NCBI GenBank assembly: GCA_963773625.1
Contig: CAVZCJ010000008.1
Coordinates: 62,001-126,000, forward strand
Source of the DNA: DATARH01 sp963773625
GTDB lineage: Bacteria > Pseudomonadota > Alphaproteobacteria > ATCC43930 > CGMCC-115725
Length of the DNA: 64,000 nucleotides
Direction of reading: 5' to 3'
Shown: piece after piece, positions 1 to 7,652 of the stretch
Layout: each line of letters opens with the position of its first letter
Position numbering within the stretch: position 1 is the first letter of the stretch
Made by a program: the position numbers and the translations under genes
The notes under the pieces: generated by a model
What the model was told of the DNA's origin: nothing
The model's database searches: none
The model's input: only the letters and a program-made list of their open reading frames with translations

Positions 1-661
1 TCGTCTCGATCAGCGGTTCCACCGGCCGCAACAGCCGGAACAGCGGCTGCGGGGTGAAGTTCGGGAACAAATTGAGCCGCCGCCAGATGACCCGGCGATA
101 CCCGGCCTCGGCGAAGATTTTCTCCAGCCGCCGCCGGCGGAAGCTGTCCTCGCCGGCGGCGCGATAAGCGGGGGTAAGTTCGAGCAATTTGCGCAGCAGA
201 TGGCCGCCATTGGGCTCGAGCACGACGACCCGTTCGGCAACGCGGCGCAATACCCGAAGAACCGCCGGGGTCGCCGCCTTGACGTGATGAAGAAAGCCCA
301 TAAGGAAGGCGCCGTCATAATGCGAGTCCGCGAACTCCATTTGCCTCAAGTCGCGCGCGGCGAAGCGCACATGCGGCCCCGGCGCATCGGCCTGGGCGCG
401 GCGGATCGCCGCCTCGGCCATGTCGAAGCCATCGATCGCGGCGAAATTATTCGCCAGCACGGCATTGGCGAAGGCGCCATCGCCACAGCCCAAGTCGAGA
501 ACCCGCGAGCTGGAATCGAGGCCGAGCTGGCGGCCGATCTCGATGGCAATCGTCCACAGCCGCCGGTTAACATACTGCTCGACCTCGCGGCTGCCGAACA
601 TCGCCTCGCCATAACCGACGACGCCGGCACGCTCCCAATAGGAGCCGGGATCGACGCTCAC
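1..661 (-). CDS. Class I SAM-dependent methyltransferase (3' end beyond window)
   Basis: This reads as a class I S-adenosylmethionine-dependent methyltransferase whose substrate cannot be told from sequence. The visible 220 residues include the SAM-binding motif I VLDLGCGDGAF near residue 60, an acidic residue after strand 2 (GFDMAE), and downstream strands with LMGFLHHV and VVVLEPNGG, the usual order for small-molecule or lipid methyltransferases. The start is a GTG whose first bases overlap the TGA of the upstream membrane-protein gene (GTGA), which argues for translational coupling. The C-terminus runs off the window at base 1. The neighbouring flippase-like protein and asparagine synthetase suggest a role in lipid or surface-polymer modification, but that is inference only. 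Confidence 0.8.
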   Translation of the reverse strand, partial: MSVDPGSYWERAGVVGYGEAMFGSREVEQYVNRRLWTIAIEIGRQLGLDSSSRVLDLGCGDGAFANAVLANNFAAIDGFDMAEAAIRRAQADAPGPHVRFAARDLRQMEFADSHYDGAFLMGFLHHVKAATPAVLRVLRRVAERVVVLEPNGGHLLRKLLELTPAYRAAGEDSFRRRRLEKIFAEAGYRRVIWRRLNLFPNFTPQPLFRLLRPVEPLIET

Positions 662-1698
662 GACGGTTCTCGCTCGACCGCCGCCCTCGCCGGGGGCGAA
701 TGCGACGACGCCATGTGACGCCATAACCACAAGGCGCCCCCCGGCAGACTGAGCAGGGCGACCAGGGCGCCGAGCTGCACCGACAAGACCGTCGCGGCGC
801 TCGCGCCGACGCCCACGGTCGCCAAGGCGGCGATCATCGCATTTTCCCGAACCCCCCAACCCCCGATCGAGATCGGCAGGCCGGAGAGCAGCACTACCGG
901 CGGCATCAGCATCAGGTAATCGACAAAGCTGACGTCGAGATGCTGCGCTTGCGAGAGGCACCAAGCGGTGGCCGACAGCGCCAAAGCGCTGATCACGGCG
1001 ATCGCCGTCGCGACCGCGAAGCGGCCTCCCCGCAACCGGCTCCAGCTCTCGGCGAGCCCAAGGGCCAGCCCTGTGAATGGGATGCCACGCCAGCTGATCA
1101 GTCTTGTCACCGGTCCGACCGCCGGGATGAGGAAGAGCGGAACGAAGGCAGCGACCAGCGAAACCATCAGTGGCACGCTGCGCGCGAGCGGGCCCGTACC
1201 AAGCACGGCCAACGGCAGGATAACCAGTCCCAACCCGGTGAACGTCATGATCCGGTCGAGGAGGACCGAGTGGACCACGGCCGCGCGGCCACGCTCGCCT
1301 GCCGGCGCGAGGACCGCGCGCGCGACGTCGCCGCCCATCGTGCCGAGCAGCCATGCGTTGAAGAAGCTGGCGATATAGCTCACGGACAGCACGGTTCGCG
1401 ACGAGGCTTCGATCCCCAAACCCATGAGTATCTGGCGCCAGCGCGCCGCGGCAATGGCGATCTGCGCGAGCGTCGCAAACGCCGCGGCGACCAGCCAGAC
1501 GGGCGATTGGGTGGCGAATTGACGGGCAAACGCGGCGGTGTCGATCTGGCGCAAAACCCAGGCGACGAGCGCCAATGACACCGCTATCCGGACGACCGCG
1601 CCGATCCAGCGCTTCCGCCTCGGTTGACCCGGGTCACGGTACGGCTCCGCAAGGCCCGTAACCTGCGGCGAGATGGTGGATGGCTGCGAGGGGTTCAT
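658..1698 (-). CDS. Flippase-like integral membrane protein (lysylphosphatidylglycerol synthase TM / UPF0104 family)
   Basis: A 346-residue polytopic membrane protein of the family that includes the transmembrane part of lysylphosphatidylglycerol synthase. A basic N-terminal stretch (PRRKRW near residue 27) precedes about eight hydrophobic segments. Conserved family features are visible: AARWRQIL after the second helix, FFNAWLLGTMGGDVARA near residue 115, LLDRIMTFTGL near 145, and the late loop LPISIGGWGVRENAM near 275. There is no soluble synthase domain, so it is more likely a stand-alone flippase or lipid-modifying membrane component than an MprF enzyme. It is coupled by a 4-base overlap to the methyltransferase gene. 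The substrate is unknown. Confidence 0.85.
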   Translation of the reverse strand: MNPSQPSTISPQVTGLAEPYRDPGQPRRKRWIGAVVRIAVSLALVAWVLRQIDTAAFARQFATQSPVWLVAAAFATLAQIAIAAARWRQILMGLGIEASSRTVLSVSYIASFFNAWLLGTMGGDVARAVLAPAGERGRAAVVHSVLLDRIMTFTGLGLVILPLAVLGTGPLARSVPLMVSLVAAFVPLFLIPAVGPVTRLISWRGIPFTGLALGLAESWSRLRGGRFAVATAIAVISALALSATAWCLSQAQHLDVSFVDYLMLMPPVVLLSGLPISIGGWGVRENAMIAALATVGVGASAATVLSVQLGALVALLSLPGGALWLWRHMASSHSPPARAAVEREPS

Positions 1699-1737
1699 GT
1701 TCCGATGGCGGGATCCGGGCGGCGCCCCGATTATGCT

Positions 1738-1751
1738 TTAACGGCGGTTAA
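1738..1751. promoter_or_regulatory. 14-bp AT-flanked inverted repeat upstream of asnB
   Basis: The sequence TTAACGGCGGTTAA is a perfect 5+5 inverted repeat with a 4-base spacer, lying in the only AT-rich patch of the 167-base gap between the flippase gene and asnB. It resembles a divided TTAA-N-TTAA site of the kind bound by the alphaproteobacterial regulator CtrA, but the spacer is six bases where the usual one is seven. It could equally be another operator. Confidence 0.3.
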
Positions 1752-1865
1752 TTTATCATGGATTCGCAGCGGGACGCCGGACGGGATCAGAACTGTCGCG
1801 CTCTCGGCAACCGCGCGATCGTACAGTAGCATGCGGCCGATGCCAGCCAGACAGAGCCGCCGCTG

Positions 1866-3803
1866 ATGTGCGGGATTGCCGGCGTGCTTTTGCCGCAAGC
1901 GACGTTGCCGCGATCGGAGATCGAGGCGCGGCTGTGGGCAATGACCGAATCGGTGCGCCATCGCGGGCCGGACGATCAGGAAATATGGACCGACGAGCTT
2001 TGCGGGCTCGTCCAGGCGCGGCTTGCGATCATCGATCTATCCGACGCGGCGAACCAGCCGATCTCCAGCCAGGACGGCTCCGTCTGGCTGACTTTCAACG
2101 GTGAAATTTACAATTTCGCCGACATCCGCCGAGATCTCGATGCGCTCGGCTACGTTTTCCGCAGCCACGGCGACGCCGAGGTCATCGTCAATGGCTGGCA
2201 CGCCTGGGGGCCGCGCGTTTTCGACCGCATGCGCGGCATGTTCGCCGTGGCGCTGTGGGACCGCCGGACGCGGCAGCTCGTTCTAGCGCGCGACCGGGTC
2301 GGCAAGAAACCGCTCTATTACGCGCCAACCAAAGGTGGCCTGCTGTTCGGCTCGGAGATCAAGGCAATCCTCACCTGGCCCGGTGTGCCGCGGATCCCAA
2401 ACCTCGCCGCGATCGATCACTACCTCAGTCTGCAATACGTACCGGGGCCGGACACCGCCTTTACCGGCATTTATCGCGTGCCGGCGGCGCATTACCTCGT
2501 CGTGTCGCCCGATCCGGACGGGAACTGGCGCAACATGGAGATGGTCCGCTATTGGCGGTTGCCGGAGCCCCGCGCCGCGACGACGCGCTTCAACGCGGCC
2601 GAGCTGCAGCGAGAGCTGGTTGACAAGCTCGAGGAGTCGGTGCGCCTGCGGATGATCGCGGACGTGCCGCTCGGCGCGTTCCTGTCGGGCGGCATCGACT
2701 CGTCATCGGTCGTCGCGATGATGGCGCGCAACGCGAGCGGCCCGGTCAAAACCTTCTCGATCGGCTTCACCTCCAAGCAATACGACGAAACGCGCTACGC
2801 ACGAATGGTGGCGGAGCGCTACGCCACCGAGCACGAGGAACTGATTGTCGAGCCGGACGCGGTCGCGGTGCTGCCGAAACTCGTCTGGCATTTTGGCGAG
2901 CCCTTCGCCGACCCGTCGGCGGTGCCGACCTACTACGTTTCCGAGATGGCGCGGCGCAAGGTGACGGTCGCGCTCAATGGCGATGGCGGTGACGAGGCGT
3001 TCTTCGGCTACCGGCGCTACCAGGCGATGGGTTACTTGGCTCAGCTCGATCGCATGCCGCATTGGGGCCGGGAAGGGGTCGCGGCGCTGCTCGCCTTCGC
3101 GCCACACCGGCTGCAGCGCCGCTTGCGGCTGCGGCAGATCCGCGACGTGCTGCGCGAAGATCCGCGCCGGCCGTCGCAGCGCTACGGGCGGACGATCGCG
3201 TTCTTCTCCGACCGCGACAAGGCGAGCGGTTACGGCGAGGCGATGCGCGGGCGAGGCGAGGGTTCCGCGCTCGATCTGCTCGAGCCCTATTTCGCCGAGG
3301 CGGGCGATCTGGTCGCCGGCGCCAACTGGGCCGATTTCCATACCTATCTGCCCGACGATCTGCTGGTGAAGGTCGATGTCGCCAGCATGGCGCATGGGCT
3401 GGAGGCGCGCTCGCCGCTGCTCGATCACGAGCTGTTGGAATGGGCGGCGCGCATCCCGACGGATGTCAGGATGCGGGGAGGTCTGAAGGGCCTCTTCAAG
3501 GCGGCGATGGCGCCGTATTTGCCGGCCGCGATCCTCAAGCGCCGCAAGATGGGATTCGGCATCCCGATCGACGAGTGGTTCCGCGGCGAGCTGAAGGAGC
3601 TTGCCTATGAGGTGCTGCTGTCGCGCTCGGCGCGCGAGCGGGGGCTCTGGCGGCCCGACTATGTGCAGGGGCTGCTCGACCAGCACTGCTCGGGATCGCA
3701 CAATCATCACACGCGGCTATGGGCGCTGTTAATGCTGGAATTGTGGTTCCGAATGTGGATCGACGGATCGCCGGAAAGTGCGGTGCTCCGTCCCGCCGCG
3801 TAG
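1866..3803 (+). CDS. asnB: Asparagine synthase, glutamine-hydrolysing
   Basis: A 645-residue class B asparagine synthetase. Cys2 (MCGIAGV) is the N-terminal nucleophile of the glutaminase domain, which also shows RHRGPDDQ near residue 34, RLAIIDLS near 54 and NGEIYN near 79. The synthetase half carries the pyrophosphate-loop motif LSGGIDSSS at residues 273-281 and the AMP-site segment NGDGGDEAFFGY near 372. Known chemistry: aspartate, ATP and glutamine give asparagine, AMP and glutamate. Paralogues of this length are often found in exopolysaccharide or exosortase gene clusters, where they amidate sugars. The adjacent flippase and methyltransferase make that role possible here. The gene stands alone on the plus strand. 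Confidence 0.93.
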   Translation: MCGIAGVLLPQATLPRSEIEARLWAMTESVRHRGPDDQEIWTDELCGLVQARLAIIDLSDAANQPISSQDGSVWLTFNGEIYNFADIRRDLDALGYVFRSHGDAEVIVNGWHAWGPRVFDRMRGMFAVALWDRRTRQLVLARDRVGKKPLYYAPTKGGLLFGSEIKAILTWPGVPRIPNLAAIDHYLSLQYVPGPDTAFTGIYRVPAAHYLVVSPDPDGNWRNMEMVRYWRLPEPRAATTRFNAAELQRELVDKLEESVRLRMIADVPLGAFLSGGIDSSSVVAMMARNASGPVKTFSIGFTSKQYDETRYARMVAERYATEHEELIVEPDAVAVLPKLVWHFGEPFADPSAVPTYYVSEMARRKVTVALNGDGGDEAFFGYRRYQAMGYLAQLDRMPHWGREGVAALLAFAPHRLQRRLRLRQIRDVLREDPRRPSQRYGRTIAFFSDRDKASGYGEAMRGRGEGSALDLLEPYFAEAGDLVAGANWADFHTYLPDDLLVKVDVASMAHGLEARSPLLDHELLEWAARIPTDVRMRGGLKGLFKAAMAPYLPAAILKRRKMGFGIPIDEWFRGELKELAYEVLLSRSARERGLWRPDYVQGLLDQHCSGSHNHHTRLWALLMLELWFRMWIDGSPESAVLRPAA

Positions 3804-3805
3804 GA

Positions 3806-4499
3806 TCAATCCGGCGTCGGCGCGGCATAGAACTCGACAAAGAAGCGCACTTGGCCGATCGGCTCGACCTCGTGCGGTTCTTCCGGGGCGACGACGCCGG
3901 GGGCGGCCGGGTCGAGCATCGTTTCGGCGACCGGCTCGAGCCGGCGAAATCGCAGGCGGCCTTCCACCACCGACGATCAGCGCCCAAACCCCGGCCTTGG
4001 TTTTGTGACTATGCCGCAGCGCCGCGGGCAGCGTGGTCTCGGTAAAGATCGGCGTGCGGCGGTAGGCGACGAAGCCCGGCGGCAGCCGCGCCGTCATGCA
4101 TCGCCGCGACGGCGAGTCGGAAAGCAGGCTGTCCGGACGGTAGAACAAGGCGAGCTTGAGGCTGGCGGCAATATTCTCCGCTTTCAGCTGAAACAGTGCC
4201 GCCTCCTCGGGAGGAAAGATTTCGGCGGACGTCTCGCGCCAAAGTTGGAGCCAGCGATCGAAAAATTCGGGCTCGATCGGGTGCTTCAGGTGGGCCGCCA
4301 TGGGGTTGCCCTTGTAGCGCCCGCTGGTCAGCATCACCGACGACCAGAAATCGCTCAGCCTAGCGAGATGCTCGTCCCAGTCCTCGACCGCCCGCTCGAA
4401 CAGCGGCCCGATTGTCGGATCGCGCCGCGCCTTGCCGTAGAAGCGGCTGACGAGGGTTGCTATGGCTGGTTCGGTAATATTCGCGCTGATGTTCATCAT
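3806..4499 (-). CDS. Group III truncated haemoglobin fused to a DUF1971 (YeaR/TehB-like) domain, frameshifted
   Basis: Two domains in one gene. Residues 1-125 match group III truncated haemoglobins: Phe20-Tyr21 at the distal side, Trp52 in the FWSS segment and His70 as the likely proximal haem ligand. Residues from about 136 are a small cupin-like DUF1971 domain (LPPGFVAYRRTPIF, then GVWALIV). After GVWALIV the open frame runs wrongly into asnB. Removing one base in the GTCGGTGGTGG run near 3966-3972 restores EGRLRFRRLEP, PHEVEPIGQVRFFVEFY and a stop at 3806, giving about 230 residues. YeaR-type proteins are nitrate/nitric oxide induced in enterics, so a nitrosative stress or oxygen/NO chemistry role is plausible. 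The shift is probably a sequence error. Confidence 0.8.
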
Positions 4500-4598
4500 C
4501 CGCTTAGGTAAGACTGTCCCAGTCGGGTTTCAGGTGACGGGATGTCGCGGCGCATCGAAACCAGCGCGATCGATGACCTGCGCTAGACGGCCGCCCGC

Positions 4599-5447
4599 TT
4601 AATTCAGCTTGGTCTTGAGCTTCTGCAGCAAGACCGCCGCCTCGTGACGGGCCGGGCCGTCGGCCGCCCGTGTCACGAACTGCTCCAGCGAACTCATCGA
4701 TGCGCGCATGTTGCCGAGCTGAGCGTGAATCAGCCCGACCTCGCGCCACAACTCGGGAAGGTCGGGAGCAAGCATCTGCATGGTTTCGATCACCCGCACC
4801 GCGCGCTCGTGCTGCTGGCCCTGCAGCAGCCGCGATTTGAGGTTGTTCTGCAGGCGCAGCAGCACGTCGCGATCGGGAACGGGCGCGTAGTGGTCGGGCG
4901 CGAGCTCGACCTCCTGGCCGGAGATCGCCTTGAGGAGCTCGCGCAGCGCCATGGCGTCGAGCGTCCGCCCGCCATGAAACGGGTCGAGGATGACCCGCTC
5001 CGGCCCCTGTGACAGGCGGATCAGAAAGTGCCCCGGAAACCCTAGGCCCACCGCCTCCCAGCTCTGGGCGCGGGCCGCCGACAGGTAGAGGATGCCGAGC
5101 GCGACCGGCAGTCCTTTGCGGCGGTCGATGACCCGCATCAGATTGGCGTTCTGCAGATCGTCGTAAGTCAGTTCATCGCCGGCATAGCCGTGCTTGAGGA
5201 GGATGATCTCGTTGAGCGCGTTGGCTTGCGCGGCAAGCCCTGTCGCCCCGGCGGCGTGGCGCCCGACATCGCGGGCCAGCGCCGCCAAATGCTGGCGGTA
5301 GCGGTCGAGAGCGATGCGCGGCCGATCGAACGAGGCAAGCGCCAGCGCCGCCTCGGCGATCGGCAGGATGGGCGATGGCAAGGAACCGACCTCGCGCAGA
5401 AAGCGCGCGCACTGCTCAAGATCGAACTTATCCGGCAACTCGGTCAT
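4599..5447 (-). CDS. SirB1-like transglutaminase/tetratricopeptide protein
   Basis: A 282-residue SirB1 family protein. The central part (residues 70-190) is the transglutaminase-like SirB1 domain with ALNEIILLKHGYAGD, RRKGLPVALGILYL, GLGFPGHFLIRL and LDPFHGGR. The C-terminal 80 residues are helical and TPR-like (LRLQNNLKSRLLQ, ERAVRVIETM, PELWREVGLIHAQLGN). Members of this family are widespread in proteobacteria but their molecular role is not settled. ATG at 5447 was chosen because homologues begin just before the acidic helix; upstream in-frame sequence reads through the BON-protein tail and is arginine-rich non-family sequence. It follows the BON lipoprotein gene by ten bases and may be co-transcribed. 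Confidence 0.85.
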   Translation of the reverse strand: MTELPDKFDLEQCARFLREVGSLPSPILPIAEAALALASFDRPRIALDRYRQHLAALARDVGRHAAGATGLAAQANALNEIILLKHGYAGDELTYDDLQNANLMRVIDRRKGLPVALGILYLSAARAQSWEAVGLGFPGHFLIRLSQGPERVILDPFHGGRTLDAMALRELLKAISGQEVELAPDHYAPVPDRDVLLRLQNNLKSRLLQGQQHERAVRVIETMQMLAPDLPELWREVGLIHAQLGNMRASMSSLEQFVTRAADGPARHEAAVLLQKLKTKLN

Positions 5448-5457
5448 CGGACCGGGA

Positions 5458-6153
5458 TTATGGCAGCTTCTGCACCTGAATCGGAGCATTTGACGGCGGC
5501 GGGCCCGGCGGGCCGGCGTAGCTCGGCTGGGATAAGCTTGCCTGAGGCGGTGGCCCCGCGCCGTATGGCTCGCCCTGCCGGATATCGACATAGGCAACGA
5601 CCCGCTGCACCCCCGGCACATAGCGAGCGAGCTCGGTGGCGTGCTCCAACTCCTGTTGTGAGCGGGCCGAGCCGATCAGATAGACCGAACCGTGGTCGGT
5701 CTCGATCAAATAGTTGCCGGAGCGGACATCGGCGCTGAAGACCAGATCCGATTTGACCCGCGTGGTAATCCAGCCGTCCTGCGCCATGTCCCACGCGTTC
5801 TGTGGCGGTCCGACGACGATCTCGTTGTAGACGGCACGCACTCCCGGCATCTGGCTGACGATCTGGTCGGCCTGGGATTTTTGCTGATCGCTCGGACTCG
5901 ATCCCGTCAGCAGCACGCGGCCGCCATACACGGTCGTCGTGATATCGCCATACAAAGGACCGAGCGCGTTGCCGATATCGGTCTTCAGCTTGACATCGTC
6001 GAAAGTGCCGTTGAGGCCGCGCTCCTGCGCCGCCTGATAACCGACCCCGCTGGCGGCCGCCATGCCGCCGATGATGGCGGCAGCGCACCCCCCTAGACAG
6101 GGCGCGAGAGCAAGCGCGCAGACCGCCGCGACTGTCACATTTAAGCGTGCCAT
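5458..6153 (-). CDS. BON domain lipoprotein (OsmY-like)
   Basis: A 231-residue exported protein with two BON domains. The N-terminus is a lipoprotein signal: a hydrophobic stretch followed by the lipobox LGGC with Cys23 as the modified residue. BON domain 1 spans roughly residues 48-112 (DVKLKTDIGNAL, VYGGRVLLTG, VRAVYNEIVV) and domain 2 residues 122-190 (WITTRVKSDLV, VYLIGSARSQ, VQRVVAYVDI). The tail is rich in proline and glycine. BON proteins bind membranes and usually support envelope integrity in the periplasm or at the outer membrane. The ATG is preceded by a GGAGG-like sequence. It precedes the SirB1-like gene closely. Confidence 0.9.
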   Translation of the reverse strand: MARLNVTVAAVCALALAPCLGGCAAAIIGGMAAASGVGYQAAQERGLNGTFDDVKLKTDIGNALGPLYGDITTTVYGGRVLLTGSSPSDQQKSQADQIVSQMPGVRAVYNEIVVGPPQNAWDMAQDGWITTRVKSDLVFSADVRSGNYLIETDHGSVYLIGSARSQQELEHATELARYVPGVQRVVAYVDIRQGEPYGAGPPPQASLSQPSYAGPPGPPPSNAPIQVQKLP

Positions 6154-6338
6154 GATGCCTCCGAGAGGCTCGGGAGAGGCGCCTATAGTGGGATGTTCGC
6201 CGCCGCACGCAACATCATCGCCACGAGGTTGCGCAGACTTGCTTCAGTTCGCGCCCGCCCGCCCTATGGATTCTCAAATCGCGTTTGGATTCGTCCAAGT
6301 CCACAATGAGTTGCGAAGCGGTCTCGACGAAGCGGGTA

Positions 6339-6719
6339 TCAGTCGTCGCTGCGCCAGACGCCGAGGAGGTGCCGCGGCAGGCGTCGCGGCTCCACCACCA
6401 TGACGTCGAATTGCACCGCCATCCTGGCGAGATCGGGACGCATCACCAGAAACGCCTCGGTAGCGCGGGCGATGCGCCGGCGCTGACGCGGCAGCAGCGC
6501 CGCGGCACCGGTGGCGAAGTCGGGGCGCGACTTGACCTCGATCACCGCCAGCACGCCGCGACGCCGTGCCAGGATGTCGATCTCGCCGGCCGGACAGCGC
6601 CAATCAGCGGCGACGATGCGCCAGCCGCGGAACCGCAAATGCCAGCGGCACAGATGCTCGGCGATCCGGCCGCGGCGCCGGGCCTTGAGGCGCTTCGGAT
6701 CGGGTCTTGTTCCCCGCAT
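6339..6719 (-). CDS. yraN: YraN family endonuclease-like protein (UPF0102)
   Basis: A 126-residue UPF0102/YraN protein with a PD-(D/E)XK nuclease-like core: RRRGRIAEHL near residue 12, a Glu-Ile-Asp in CPAGEIDILARR, and VIEVKSR, followed by RRRIARATEAFL. Its exact role is unproven; relatives are placed in the resolvase/Holliday-junction nuclease fold. The gene lies five bases downstream of rsmI, the common arrangement in proteobacteria, which supports the assignment and co-transcription. ATG at 6719 was preferred to the upstream GTG at 6776 because the longer form would overlap rsmI by more than 50 bases. Confidence 0.88.
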   Translation of the reverse strand: MRGTRPDPKRLKARRRGRIAEHLCRWHLRFRGWRIVAADWRCPAGEIDILARRRGVLAVIEVKSRPDFATGAAALLPRQRRRIARATEAFLVMRPDLARMAVQFDVMVVEPRRLPRHLLGVWRSDD

Positions 6720-6723
6720 CGCG

Positions 6724-7596
6724 CTACTTGTCCTGTCGCCGCGCCAGCGCCCTATCGTAGAGGGCGCGACGCGCAAGCCCGGTTTCGGCGGCTAGTTCGG
6801 CGACCGCGTCGCGCAAGCTCAACCGGGCGAGCTTTGCGTCCAGCTGGTCGTCAAGATCGGCGATGACCAGCGGAGCTGGCTCGGGTAGACCGACGACGAT
6901 CACCACCTCGCCGCGCGGCGGGTTGTCGCGGTAATGGGCGGCCAACGCGCTCAGCGAGCCGCGCCTGACCTCCTCATGGCGCTTGGTCAGCTCGCGGGCA
7001 ACCGCGGCCGGGCGGTCGCCCAGTATCTCGCGCAAGTCGACAAGCGCCGCGGCAAGGCGCGAGGGTCCTTCGTAGAAGATCAGAGTGGCTTGCAGGTCTC
7101 GCCACGCCGCCAATGCCTTGCGGCGGGCCGCGGCGCGTGGGGGCAGGAACCCGGCGAACAGGAACGTATCGGGCGGCAAGCCGGAGAGGATCAGCGCGTC
7201 GATCGCCGCCGAGGGGCCCGGGGCGGCGGTAACCGGCAATCCCTCGTCGAGCGCGGCACGCACCAGCTTGAACCCGGGATCGGAGATCAGCGGGGTGCCG
7301 GCATCCGATACCAGCGCCAGCCGCTCGCCGCGGCGCAACGCTGCCAGCGCCAACGGGCGAACCCGGTCGGCGTTGTGATCGTGGTAAGCGTCCAGCGGCG
7401 TCGTGATCCCGAAGCGGGCGAGGAGACGCCCGGTCACCCGCGTGTCCTCGCAGAGGATGCGATCGACCCCTCGCAGCACCCATAACGCGCGCAGCGTTAT
7501 GTCGCCGAGATTGCCGATCGGCGTGGCCACGAGATGCAGGCCCGGTTCGAGCTCGTGCGCCGGCTCCCAGAAAGCCGTGGCGGCGGGTTTACTTAA
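6724..7596 (-). CDS. rsmI: 16S rRNA (cytidine1402-2'-O)-methyltransferase
   Basis: RsmI methylates the ribose of C1402 in 16S rRNA using SAM. The tetrapyrrole-methylase fold is clear: VATPIGNLGDITLRAL at the start, CEDTRVTG, LVSDAGTPLISDPG, AAPGPSAAIDAL, LFAGFLP and FYEGPSRL, ending with a helical C-terminal segment (SLRDAVAELA). The start is unclear. No in-frame ATG lies before the first motif; a GTG at 7530 sits right at it. An ATG at 7600 is out of frame by one base and would give a natural start if one A were extra in ATGCTTAAG, so a further sequence error is possible. The boundary given is the first codon after the upstream divergent gene's region. It is divergent from the LpoA-like gene. 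Confidence 0.87.
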   Translation of the reverse strand, partial: LSKPAATAFWEPAHELEPGLHLVATPIGNLGDITLRALWVLRGVDRILCEDTRVTGRLLARFGITTPLDAYHDHNADRVRPLALAALRRGERLALVSDAGTPLISDPGFKLVRAALDEGLPVTAAPGPSAAIDALILSGLPPDTFLFAGFLPPRAAARRKALAAWRDLQATLIFYEGPSRLAAALVDLREILGDRPAAVARELTKRHEEVRRGSLSALAAHYRDNPPRGEVVIVVGLPEPAPLVIADLDDQLDAKLARLSLRDAVAELAAETGLARRALYDRALARRQDK

Positions 7597-7652
7597 GCAT
7601 GCCTGAGGGTTACGGTCGCGCCCCGCCGTTGCTCCTTTACCAGGACCTGCCC

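Noticed and set aside
2703..3710. Long minus-strand open frame of 335 codons inside asnB
   Set aside because: It is antisense to a gene with intact motifs, arginine-rich and without any family signature; a typical shadow in GC-rich DNA.
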